DNA from: a virus
Length of the DNA: 64,000 bases
Strand: one strand, 5' to 3'
IMG/VR virus record: IMGVR_UViG_3300021375_000025
Span: 1-64,000 of that record
Positions 40,422 to 48,510 of this stretch are shown here, piece after piece. A program made the position numbers and the translations under genes. Within the stretch, counting starts at the first letter, position 1, and each line of letters starts with the position of its first letter. The notes beneath the pieces are model-generated. The model ran no database searches, was not told the DNA's origin, and worked only from the letters and a program-made list of their open reading frames with translations.

Positions 40422-42287
40422 ATGGCAAAGCAGACAATTAATTTAGGTTCAGGTGAACTAGCAGGCGATGGCGAAAGCCTTCGTTCGGCCTTTTCTAAAA
40501 CTAATGATAACTTTAACGAAGTATATGCTCTTTCCGAAGCCAACAATCTAAGTAACGTATCTCAAGATATTATTCCATCTGCAAATGAAGTATACGATCT
40601 AGGTTCACCTACACGAAGATTTAAAGATTTGCATTTAAGTGGCGACACAATTTACTTAGGTGAGGGACAAATTAGTATTACTGAAGACGGTACTATTGAA
40701 TTTAGCGGCGATGCACGACAAGTTGAACTAGTACAAAAAGATATCGTAGGCGATGTGTTTTCCGAAGATAGTACACTTATTATCAACGGTGGCACCGGAC
40801 ATGTTTTAAACTTGAACGGGCTTCCGCCTAGCTACTACCTAGATTACAACAACTTCATTAATGCTCCGGTATTTAGTTTTAATACAATAACAGATAAACC
40901 AGGTATTGACGATATACTAGGTATTAGTAATACTTCATCTAGATCACTAACCGTTGGGTCAATTGAAACTGGTCAGATTATCGGTAATGGTGCTGACGGT
41001 ATTACTAACATTGTTAATGTAACTTCATTATCGGGCGACTTAAATAATTTCTTAAACATTGCCGGATCTGGCGCTGGCAATATAGCTGGCTATGCAAATA
41101 TTGTAGGATCTAGTACAGGCGAAATTATCGGCTTTACAAATGTTACAACGTCTACTAAGATGACTATAGGCACAACTGAATGGAATGCTACTGACATTAC
41201 TAACTGGAACACTGCATATAGCTGGGGCGATCACGCACAGCAGAATTACGCAACAGAAACATATGTTGATAGTGGAATTAATGCCGCAGTTTTAGGACAA
41301 GGTTTTGCTGACACTGCATATGTTAATCTTGCTATTAATCAATTAAAAAATAATGCTCCTGTTACATTAGATACATTGGGTGAAATTGCAGCAGCTATTA
41401 ATAACGATCCTGATTACTATACTACAGTTAACACTGCACTTGCAACGAAACTAAATGTTGCTGATTTTAATTCTACATTTGACACTCGTCTTGCAACTAA
41501 AACTACAAGTAATATTGCAGAAGGTACTAATTTATATTATACTGATGCCCGTGTTAACACATTATTGGATACAAAAACTACAAATAATATTACAGAAGGT
41601 ACTAATCTATATTATACTGATACTCGTGTTAACACATTATTGGACACAAAAGGTTATGCAACAGAAACATATGTAGGAGAGCAAGTATCAGCATTAATAG
41701 ACACTGCTCCCGAAACATTAGACACACTAAACGAATTAGCAGCAGCGCTCGGAGACGATGCAAACTTTTCAACAACTATTACTAATTCAATTGCAACTAA
41801 ACTTGCAATAGCCGACTTTAGTACTACATTTGATACTAACCTTGCAGCTAAAACTACTACAAATTTAGATGAAGGTACTAATTTATATTATACCGATGCT
41901 CGGGTAAAAGCTGCAATAAGCGCAACTGGCGATATATCATATAATTCAGAAACTGGTGTTATTAGCTTCGGAAATACAAGTGGATTTCTTACTTCTGTAT
42001 TGTTTACAGATGTCGAAACAAGTGCATATCTAACATCTTTAAACACATGGGTAGTAGATGCAGACGATAAATTAGTCACTGCGGCAGCAGTTCAAGGACG
42101 CATCCAAGAAGAAACACTAGATACAATTACAGCAAGAGGCGCGACAACTACTAATGACATTACAGCAAATGACATTATAATAAATGGTGCTACTTTAAAT
42201 AGTATAACCAGTACTAACAGTTATATTGATTTCAACAATAAAGAATTGAGAAATGTAACTTTTGATTTCGGTAGTTACGGGGTGTAA
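40422..42287 (+). CDS. Tail-fibre protein with NLYYTDAR repeats (621 aa)
   Basis: N-terminus MAKQTINLGSGELAGDGESL, then SKTNDNFNEVYALSE, is the shared fibre attachment motif. Next a DLGSPTRRFKDLHLSGD shaft element, one VFSEDSTLIINGGTGHV module, helical TYVDSGINAAVLGQGFADTA and two tandem repeats of about 24 residues containing EGTNLYYTDARVNTLLDTK, then further relatives. These NLYYTDARV modules are widespread in phage fibres and occur in the 1195-aa protein too. The tip ends FDFGSYGV. Late virion gene, probably trimeric. Confidence 0.78.
   Translation: MAKQTINLGSGELAGDGESLRSAFSKTNDNFNEVYALSEANNLSNVSQDIIPSANEVYDLGSPTRRFKDLHLSGDTIYLGEGQISITEDGTIEFSGDARQVELVQKDIVGDVFSEDSTLIINGGTGHVLNLNGLPPSYYLDYNNFINAPVFSFNTITDKPGIDDILGISNTSSRSLTVGSIETGQIIGNGADGITNIVNVTSLSGDLNNFLNIAGSGAGNIAGYANIVGSSTGEIIGFTNVTTSTKMTIGTTEWNATDITNWNTAYSWGDHAQQNYATETYVDSGINAAVLGQGFADTAYVNLAINQLKNNAPVTLDTLGEIAAAINNDPDYYTTVNTALATKLNVADFNSTFDTRLATKTTSNIAEGTNLYYTDARVNTLLDTKTTNNITEGTNLYYTDTRVNTLLDTKGYATETYVGEQVSALIDTAPETLDTLNELAAALGDDANFSTTITNSIATKLAIADFSTTFDTNLAAKTTTNLDEGTNLYYTDARVKAAISATGDISYNSETGVISFGNTSGFLTSVLFTDVETSAYLTSLNTWVVDADDKLVTAAAVQGRIQEETLDTITARGATTTNDITANDIIINGATLNSITSTNSYIDFNNKELRNVTFDFGSYGV
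41504..41651 (+). repeat. 72-bp tandem repeat in fibre gene (two units)
   Basis: Two near-identical 72-bp units, each encoding a K-T-T-x-N-I-x-E-G-T-N-L-Y-Y-T-D-x-R-V-N-T-L-L-D-T stretch. Units differ at a few bases (SNIAEG versus NNITEG; TDAR versus TDTR), pointing to recent duplication and scope for length change by recombination. Confidence 0.8.
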
Positions 42288-42293
42288 TAAATA
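42286..42293 (+). promoter_or_regulatory. Late-box variant AATAAATA
   Basis: AATAAATA overlapping the stop of the 621-aa fibre gene, 19 bp before the GTG start at 42312. It fits the NATAAATA form of the T4-type late box. Confidence 0.5.
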
Positions 42294-42311
42294 TGTTAAG
42301 AGGAGTTAAAA

Positions 42312-44579
42312 GTGTCGCAAATTTTATTTAAAAGAAATACAAGTCCAGGTGTTGTGCCTACAACTAGTGAGCTAGCACTTGGTGAGTTAGCTATTAATAC
42401 ATTTGACGGCGCCCTATTTACAAAAGTAAATAGATCAGGTACAGAACAAATTGTAACAGTTGGCGGACAAACTGGACAAGAAGGTACTATATACGTTGCT
42501 AAAAATGGTAATGACGATAACGATGGTCTTACATCAAATAGTTCAGTAGCTACTATTGCAAAAGCAGCTCAAATAGCAGCAGACAGTGTATTTTCTCCTG
42601 TAATTGCACCCGCAGACGGTTTCTACAGTGCAATATCTTTAATTAAAACTAATAGAGAATTCATTCAAAAAGAAACAATTGCATTTGTTAACAGCATATT
42701 TCCTACATTAGAATACAACGAAGTTAAGTGCGAAAGAGACGTAGGACTTATTATTGATGCAATGCTAGTTGACTTAGAGTTCGGCGGCAATGAAGAAAGT
42801 GTATTTGCAGGAAGAAGTTATCTTAATTATATAGGCACAGTTATCGAAGGCGAAGTAACAGCTACTTCTAGTGCTCTTGCATTTGTAAAAACAACAGCAA
42901 GGCAAATTGCAAGAAATTCATTAATTGGATTTACATATCAAACAAATATAACACAAACAGTTGACGAAACACTAACGAACGGTGTTGCTGCTGATTCTAG
43001 AATTATTGAACTTATTGATATTAGTATAACAGCAGTTTCTCAAGGCGAAGATGGGCTACCAGAAATAATTGAAAATCAAATAACTATAGTTTATCAAACA
43101 ATTAAAGTTGCAAGCGGTGACTACACTGAAATTAATCCAATACAACTATCTCCTTATACTGCAATTGTTGGTGATAGCCTAAGAACTGTAACAGTTCGTC
43201 CTACAACTACTACAAGCGATTTATTTCACGTAACACATGGCGATTATTTGTCAGATATGACATTCAGCGGACACACTTCGCCAGGTGCAGCAATTGCATT
43301 TAATCCAAAAGGCGATACTTTCTTGCAACGCAGTGTAGAAGCATGGCGTTCACCATACATCCAAAACTGTACAAGCAAAACTACTACAGGCACAGGTATG
43401 CGTGTAGACGGCAGTGTTGCAGGCGGCTTGCGCAGTATGGTTGTAGATAGTTATACACAATATAATGAAGGCGGCATTGGTGTACACTTACTCAATAGAG
43501 GTTATGCACAGTTGGTTTCCGTATTTACAATTTGCTGCCAAGATGCTTTCCTTGCAGAAAGTGGCGGCTTTTGTTCAATTACTAACTCTAACAGCTCATT
43601 TGGAACTAACGGATTAAGAGCAACTGGTGTTAGTAAATCTTTATATTCGGGTACAACTTTAGGTGCAACTCAAACAGGTAATACAATTACTGTTGACGGA
43701 TTAATAATACGCCCTAATGTAGGCGATGCAGTTAAATTTGCTGGTGATGATTTTTACTACACTATTGACGCAGCATCAAGCTTGTTTGAAACTGTAAATG
43801 CCGGTAGCTTTACAAACGCTGCGGCAATTTATGGAGCAAATGCTGCATATATAGGTGACTATATAACAGACTGGGTTGATACTAACTACCCTAGTCTAAA
43901 TTACGACACTGCTAAATGCAAAAGAGATGTAGGTCTAATTGTTAATGCTATTGCAGCTGACTTGGTTTCGGGCGGAGTTGAAGAATCAGATAAAGCAGCA
44001 AATGCATATTGGGCAGGTACACAAAGTGCAGTACTAGGTCAAATAGACGAAACTGCTGCTGCAATTGCACAAATAGCTACAATTACAACTGCAATACTAG
44101 CACAGACAGCACCTGGAATGGTAACAAACATTGGAATCACTGCTGAAGAAGGTGCAGAAGCTATCATTAATGGAATTATCAATGATATTAATAATGCAAT
44201 TACAAGAACCTCTGCAGGTACAAGTACACTTACTCTTGCAGAATCGGTAGTAAATGCATTATCAGAGAATACAGTAGTGAGCTTCCATCAAAGAAGTTTA
44301 ATTAGTGCTTCGTCACATACGTTTGAATTTGTCGGAACAGGAAATCAAATTGAACTAGCAGTGCCGTATTTAGGCGGACGTCCTATACAAGAAAATGAAG
44401 TAATTGAAGACGCCAATGGCGCAGGCAGAGTAAACTTTACAAGTACTGACCAACGAGGAGACTTTAGAATTGGTCAAGAACTTGTGATCGAAAGAGCAAC
44501 AGGAACCATCAGTGGTAGAACATTCAACAGAAGTTTGTTTGCGGTGATGACTCCATATATACTAGCAATAGGTGATTAA
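42312..44579 (+). CDS. Tail fibre/adhesin (755 aa) related to the giant fibre
   Basis: GTG start at 42312 behind AGGAG (42301-42305). N-terminus SQILFKRNTSPGVVPTTSEL then ALGELAINTFDGALF is a classic phage-fibre opening. The body parallels the giant protein at 3711: a YVAKNGNDDNDG segment, two C-x-RDVGLI modules (VKCERDVGLIIDAMLVDLE at about residue 140; AKCKRDVGLIVNAIAADL at about 538) and a beta-helix-like centre (LFHVTHGDYLSDMTFSGHTS, PYIQNCTSKTTTGTGMRVDG). The end DFRIGQELVIERATGTISG matches FRVGRFFSVDQGTGTVTF of the giant fibre. Likely a host-recognition fibre with a pectate-lyase-like helix. Confidence 0.78.
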   Translation: MSQILFKRNTSPGVVPTTSELALGELAINTFDGALFTKVNRSGTEQIVTVGGQTGQEGTIYVAKNGNDDNDGLTSNSSVATIAKAAQIAADSVFSPVIAPADGFYSAISLIKTNREFIQKETIAFVNSIFPTLEYNEVKCERDVGLIIDAMLVDLEFGGNEESVFAGRSYLNYIGTVIEGEVTATSSALAFVKTTARQIARNSLIGFTYQTNITQTVDETLTNGVAADSRIIELIDISITAVSQGEDGLPEIIENQITIVYQTIKVASGDYTEINPIQLSPYTAIVGDSLRTVTVRPTTTTSDLFHVTHGDYLSDMTFSGHTSPGAAIAFNPKGDTFLQRSVEAWRSPYIQNCTSKTTTGTGMRVDGSVAGGLRSMVVDSYTQYNEGGIGVHLLNRGYAQLVSVFTICCQDAFLAESGGFCSITNSNSSFGTNGLRATGVSKSLYSGTTLGATQTGNTITVDGLIIRPNVGDAVKFAGDDFYYTIDAASSLFETVNAGSFTNAAAIYGANAAYIGDYITDWVDTNYPSLNYDTAKCKRDVGLIVNAIAADLVSGGVEESDKAANAYWAGTQSAVLGQIDETAAAIAQIATITTAILAQTAPGMVTNIGITAEEGAEAIINGIINDINNAITRTSAGTSTLTLAESVVNALSENTVVSFHQRSLISASSHTFEFVGTGNQIELAVPYLGGRPIQENEVIEDANGAGRVNFTSTDQRGDFRIGQELVIERATGTISGRTFNRSLFAVMTPYILAIGD

Positions 44580-44588
44580 GGAAAAAAA

Positions 44589-44930
44589 ATGGCAGGAAAT
44601 CAGTTACCACTTAATAATTTTAGAACTATAACAGCAGTGCTGGAAACAGACGACATAACAATTTACACTGTTCCAACAGGCATTACTGCTATTGTTCTCG
44701 GTGCGCAGTGTGCAAATGTAACAGATTCAACTGCTGCTGTAACTTTTAAATTTACCAAAAACGCAGTTGACACAGAACTACTAAAAGGATTTGAAATTCC
44801 TACAGAAGATGCTGCAAACTTAGTTAGTGGTAAATTAGTACTAGAAGAAGGTTCTGTATTAAAAGGTAGTACAGATGTTAACTTAGGACTGAAGATAACA
44901 TTAAGTATTTTGGAAACAAGCAATGAGTGA
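44589..44930 (+). CDS. Small beta-sandwich virion protein (113 aa)
   Basis: ATG 44589 follows AAGGAAAAAA. Product MAGNQLPLNNFRTITAVLET is beta-rich throughout with no charged helix; TVPTGITAIVLGAQCANVTD and VTFKFTKNAVDTELLKGFEI are alternating strands. This form is common for small fibre-associated proteins. The last 8 bases overlap the next gene. Function inferred from position between two fibre genes. Confidence 0.65.
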   Translation: MAGNQLPLNNFRTITAVLETDDITIYTVPTGITAIVLGAQCANVTDSTAAVTFKFTKNAVDTELLKGFEIPTEDAANLVSGKLVLEEGSVLKGSTDVNLGLKITLSILETSNE

Positions 44931-47900
44931 TAATAGACTGTTTAGTGGAAGAGTCAAAAAGACTCCGCCGGGCGATTTAAGAGATGATAGATATAGTTTC
45001 TTAGGTCTAGGCGATGCAGAACCCGACTTTGGTTTGCCTGATCAGGCTAGTCAAGCAATTATCAGTGCCGCTGACGGCACACGCAGTTGGCAAACTGTAG
45101 ATCTACAATTTGTAGTCGATCAAGGCTCTACTTCGACTACTGCACTAAACGTCAATGTTAATGGTATTTTAACAGGAAGTGTTGTTGGCAATGTAGCTGG
45201 ACAAGTAAGTGATATATCAAATCATACTACTGATACCCTAACCGAAGGTTCTACTAATCTTTATTTTACAACGGCTAGAGCAAGATCGAGCTTTACAGCA
45301 GGCCCAGGTGTGTCTATCAACGCCGGTGTTATTGAAGTAGGACAACAGGTTGGTCCTACTGACAATGTTAGCTTCAATGACGTGACTGTTAATGGGTTAT
45401 TGTCGTCAGATGACATAACTTCGTCAAACATTGAAGCAACAGGTAACTTAACAGTAACAGGCAACCTAACAGTTTTAGGAAATACAACTACACAAGAAGC
45501 AGATAATCTTGCAATTACAGATCTAATTATTACTGTTGCAAGTGGTGCTGTGGACAACGAAAGTGCAAACGGCTCCGGATTGTTTGTTGATGGTGCAGAC
45601 GCTTCGATCTTGTATAGATCCGTTTCAGATAGATTTGTCTTCAATAAAGGTCTAAGTTCTATTGCAGGATTTGCGGGGCCTGTTACGGGCAATATAACAG
45701 GTAATGTAACAGGTAATGTAACTGGAGACGTAACCGGACATATAAAAGTAGGAACTGCTACAATATTAGATAACGGTTCTGATGGTACAGATGCGCAATA
45801 CTTTGGTAGTGTAGTAGGACAAGATAGTACAGTTATTGTAAGTAATGACGGAACCCTTAATGGAGCACTAACAGGAGATGTAACAGGTAACGTAACAGGT
45901 AACGTAACTGGTGATGTAACAGGTAATGTAACTGGCAATGTAACCGGAACTGTAAGTGACATATCAAATCATACTACTGACACATTAACTGAAGGTTCAA
46001 CTAACTTATACTTTACAACAGCTAGAATTAACACACATCTTTCAGCTGGTACAGGTGTAACATACGACAATGGTGCAATATCAATCGGTCAAAGTGTCGA
46101 AACTACGGATAATGTTGTATTCAACAAAGTAACTAGTAATGTTATAGGTAATGTCTATGCAAGTGACGGAACTAATTTAGTTTTAAATAACGGAACTAAT
46201 GGAACTGACGCAGTGTTTACTGGTAATGTAACTGGTAACGTAACTGGCGGTGTAACTGGTAATGTAACTGGCGACTTAACAGGTAACGTAACTGGTAATG
46301 TAACTGGCGGTGTAACTGGCAACTTAACAGGTAACGTAACTGGTGATGTAAATGGCGGTGTAACTGGTAATGTAACTGGCGACTTAACAGGTAACGTAAC
46401 TGGTGATGTAACTGGTGATGTAACTGGCAACTTAACAGGTAACGTAACTGGTGATGTAACTGGCAACTTAACTGGCAATGTCACAGGCGAGTTAACCGGA
46501 AATGTAACAGCTACAACAGGCACAAGTACATTTAATAATCTTTCAGTTAACGGAGTTCTAATCGGATCTGTATCAGGTGCAACATCAGGTAACTTGATCG
46601 GTAGTGTGTTAGCAACAGATGGTACAGAGGTGTTAGATAACGGCACTGACGGTACTAATGCAGTCTTTACAGGTGCTGTTACTGGCACAGTAAGTGATAT
46701 ATCAAATCATACTACTGATACCCTAACCGAAGGTTCATCTAATTTATATTTTACCGATGCTAGAGTAGCAAGTGCATTACTAAGTTCGAGTATAAATCAA
46801 TTAAGTGACGTTGATACAACAAATATTGCAGACGGTGATGTATTAATTTATAGTTTAATTGCAGGTAAATTTGTTCGAGGTACTGCATTTACAGATGCCG
46901 ACTTTGATACTGCACTAGGAGATAAGACTACAGATGATCTAACTGAAGGCGCAACAAATTTATACTTTACTGATACAAGAAGTAGAGAAAGTGTAAGTGT
47001 TACAGATGAAGGTGGATTTGGTAGCTTAACATACAGTAACTTAACAGGCGTACTTACATATACTGGACCTTCAACATCTGACATTCTTTCAGTAATATCA
47101 AGTGGCACCGGTGTTAGTCTTACACCAGAAGGCGTAATTAGTATTGGTCAAGCAGTAGGTATTACAGATAATGTTACATTTAATGACGTTACTGTTGCTG
47201 GCGACTTAACAGTAACAGGCACAACAACATATATCAACACTACTACATTAGATATCGGCGATAATGTAATAACACTTAACGCAGACCTTCCTGAAGATTC
47301 TAATGCAACTGAAAATGCAGGAATTAAAATAGAAAGAGGTCTAGACACAGACAAGTTCTTCTTATGGAACGAAACAGACGATAAATGGTCCTTTGGAGCA
47401 GACACAGTTGTTGCAGGAGCGTTTGAAGGAGATCTTGTAGGCAATGTAGTAGGCGATATTAAAGCAACGGATGGAACTGTTGTGCTAGATAATGGCACAG
47501 ACGGTACTGATGCAATCTTTACAGGTGATGTAACCGGTGATGTCACAGGAGACCTAACAGGTAATGTGACAGGCAATGTAACAGGCGATGTAACTGGTGA
47601 TGTGACAGGTGATGTCACAGGAGACCTAACAGGTAATGTGACAGGCAATGTAACAGGCGATGTAACTGGCACTGTAAGTGATATTTCAAATCATGACACA
47701 GATACGTTAACTGAAGGTACAACTAATCTTTACTATACAGAACAGCGTGTGTCTGATTTTATAGATACACTTGATTTAGATACTGCTATAAGTTATACTC
47801 TAACTACAAACGGATCTAGTGATTATACATTCAGCGGACCGGGATTTCCTACATCAACTAATGATCCAGAACTAACACTAGTACGTGGATTTACATATAT

Positions 47901-48510
47901 ATTTGATAATACTGCAAACTATATAGCACACCCGTTTAAGATTAGAGAAAGCAATGGCGGCGCTGATTACACAGCCGGTGTTACTGATGACGGAGCAGGA
48001 ACTACTACTTTTGTAGTACCTATGGATGCTCCTGCATCATTATATTATCAATGTAGTGTTCACAGTGCTATGGGCAACACAATAAGTGTACTAAGCCAAG
48101 GTGTTGGGTCAGTTGGAGACCTAGGCGATGTAGATCTAGACGCACCGGCAAATGGGCAGGCATTGGTTTACAATAGTGCAACCTCGTCTTGGGTTAACGC
48201 ACTTCCAGGCAGTCCTCCATATGTAGAAGTTACTAGCAACACGACACTAGAAAGTGGCGGCCAATATATTGTAAATACCAGTTCAAGTGCTATTACACTT
48301 ACACTACCAGCTGTTGGCAGTGCATCACTAGGCGAAAGTATAACAATAATCGACGGTACAGGAAATGCGGTAAATAACAATATAACAATAGCTAGGAACA
48401 GTAATAAGATTCAAGGACTATCAGAAAATCTTGTTGTTGACAGTAACCGAGCTGCGTTTACTTTGATTTACTATAATGTTGCCCAAGGGTGGCTGTTTAA
48501 GGATAACTAA
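44923..48510 (+). CDS. Repeat-rich fibre (1195 aa) with cupredoxin-like domain
   Basis: A fibre made mostly of 4-residue repeats of the form G-[NDGE]-[VL]-T, in four blocks (24 units in the longest), interleaved with LTEGSTNLYFTTAR modules (five copies) and VTVAGDLTVTGTTTYI-type elements. The repeats should build a continuous beta-helix or triple-beta shaft. Residues about 955-1060 are a cupredoxin-like domain (IAHPFKIRES and YYQCSVHSAMGNTISV) also found on the subtilase. The C-terminal SPPYVEVTSNTTLESGGQYI is a typical fibre head. It starts in an overlap with the 113-aa gene and its stop overlaps the next start. Confidence 0.78.
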   Translation: MSDNRLFSGRVKKTPPGDLRDDRYSFLGLGDAEPDFGLPDQASQAIISAADGTRSWQTVDLQFVVDQGSTSTTALNVNVNGILTGSVVGNVAGQVSDISNHTTDTLTEGSTNLYFTTARARSSFTAGPGVSINAGVIEVGQQVGPTDNVSFNDVTVNGLLSSDDITSSNIEATGNLTVTGNLTVLGNTTTQEADNLAITDLIITVASGAVDNESANGSGLFVDGADASILYRSVSDRFVFNKGLSSIAGFAGPVTGNITGNVTGNVTGDVTGHIKVGTATILDNGSDGTDAQYFGSVVGQDSTVIVSNDGTLNGALTGDVTGNVTGNVTGDVTGNVTGNVTGTVSDISNHTTDTLTEGSTNLYFTTARINTHLSAGTGVTYDNGAISIGQSVETTDNVVFNKVTSNVIGNVYASDGTNLVLNNGTNGTDAVFTGNVTGNVTGGVTGNVTGDLTGNVTGNVTGGVTGNLTGNVTGDVNGGVTGNVTGDLTGNVTGDVTGDVTGNLTGNVTGDVTGNLTGNVTGELTGNVTATTGTSTFNNLSVNGVLIGSVSGATSGNLIGSVLATDGTEVLDNGTDGTNAVFTGAVTGTVSDISNHTTDTLTEGSSNLYFTDARVASALLSSSINQLSDVDTTNIADGDVLIYSLIAGKFVRGTAFTDADFDTALGDKTTDDLTEGATNLYFTDTRSRESVSVTDEGGFGSLTYSNLTGVLTYTGPSTSDILSVISSGTGVSLTPEGVISIGQAVGITDNVTFNDVTVAGDLTVTGTTTYINTTTLDIGDNVITLNADLPEDSNATENAGIKIERGLDTDKFFLWNETDDKWSFGADTVVAGAFEGDLVGNVVGDIKATDGTVVLDNGTDGTDAIFTGDVTGDVTGDLTGNVTGNVTGDVTGDVTGDVTGDLTGNVTGNVTGDVTGTVSDISNHDTDTLTEGTTNLYYTEQRVSDFIDTLDLDTAISYTLTTNGSSDYTFSGPGFPTSTNDPELTLVRGFTYIFDNTANYIAHPFKIRESNGGADYTAGVTDDGAGTTTFVVPMDAPASLYYQCSVHSAMGNTISVLSQGVGSVGDLGDVDLDAPANGQALVYNSATSSWVNALPGSPPYVEVTSNTTLESGGQYIVNTSSSAITLTLPAVGSASLGESITIIDGTGNAVNNNITIARNSNKIQGLSENLVVDSNRAAFTLIYYNVAQGWLFKDN
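45688..45741 (+). repeat. 12-bp repeats coding G-N-V-T (block 1)
   Basis: Short array of GGTAATGTAACA-type units, encoding GNITGNVTGNVTGDVTGH. Confidence 0.8.
45872..45950 (+). repeat. 12-bp repeats coding G-[DN]-V-T (block 2)
   Basis: Array of six to seven 12-bp units (GDVTGNVTGNVTGDVTGNVT), same unit as block 1. The units vary mainly at the third codon positions and at Asn/Asp. Confidence 0.8.
46222..46509 (+). repeat. 24 tandem 12-bp units coding G-x-[VL]-T (block 3)
   Basis: 288 bp of uninterrupted 12-bp units of the type GGTAATGTAACT, each coding one 4-residue shaft repeat (GNVT, GDVT, GGVT, GNLT, GDLT, GELT). One unit reads GDVN. Higher-order order is visible (GDLTGNVT recurs), as expected for expansion by slippage or unequal recombination while keeping frame. 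Confidence 0.95.
47524..47667 (+). repeat. 12 tandem 12-bp units with an internal 72-bp period (block 4)
   Basis: Twelve G-D-V-T/G-N-V-T units. Within it 47536-47597 and 47608-47669 are an exact 62-bp direct repeat at a 72-bp period, so this part has duplicated recently as a six-unit block. Confidence 0.95.

Noticed and set aside
45261-45962. Long minus-strand frame rich in Pro-Val-Thr repeats, with similar ones at 46155-46688 and 47148-47672
   Set aside because: It is the antisense of the 12-bp G-x-V-T repeats; a 12-bp unit stays open on both strands. No ribosome site and the plus-strand protein is clearly real.
46222-46509. CRISPR-like array
   Set aside because: The 12-bp units are contiguous, in frame and have no spacers; they encode fibre shaft repeats.
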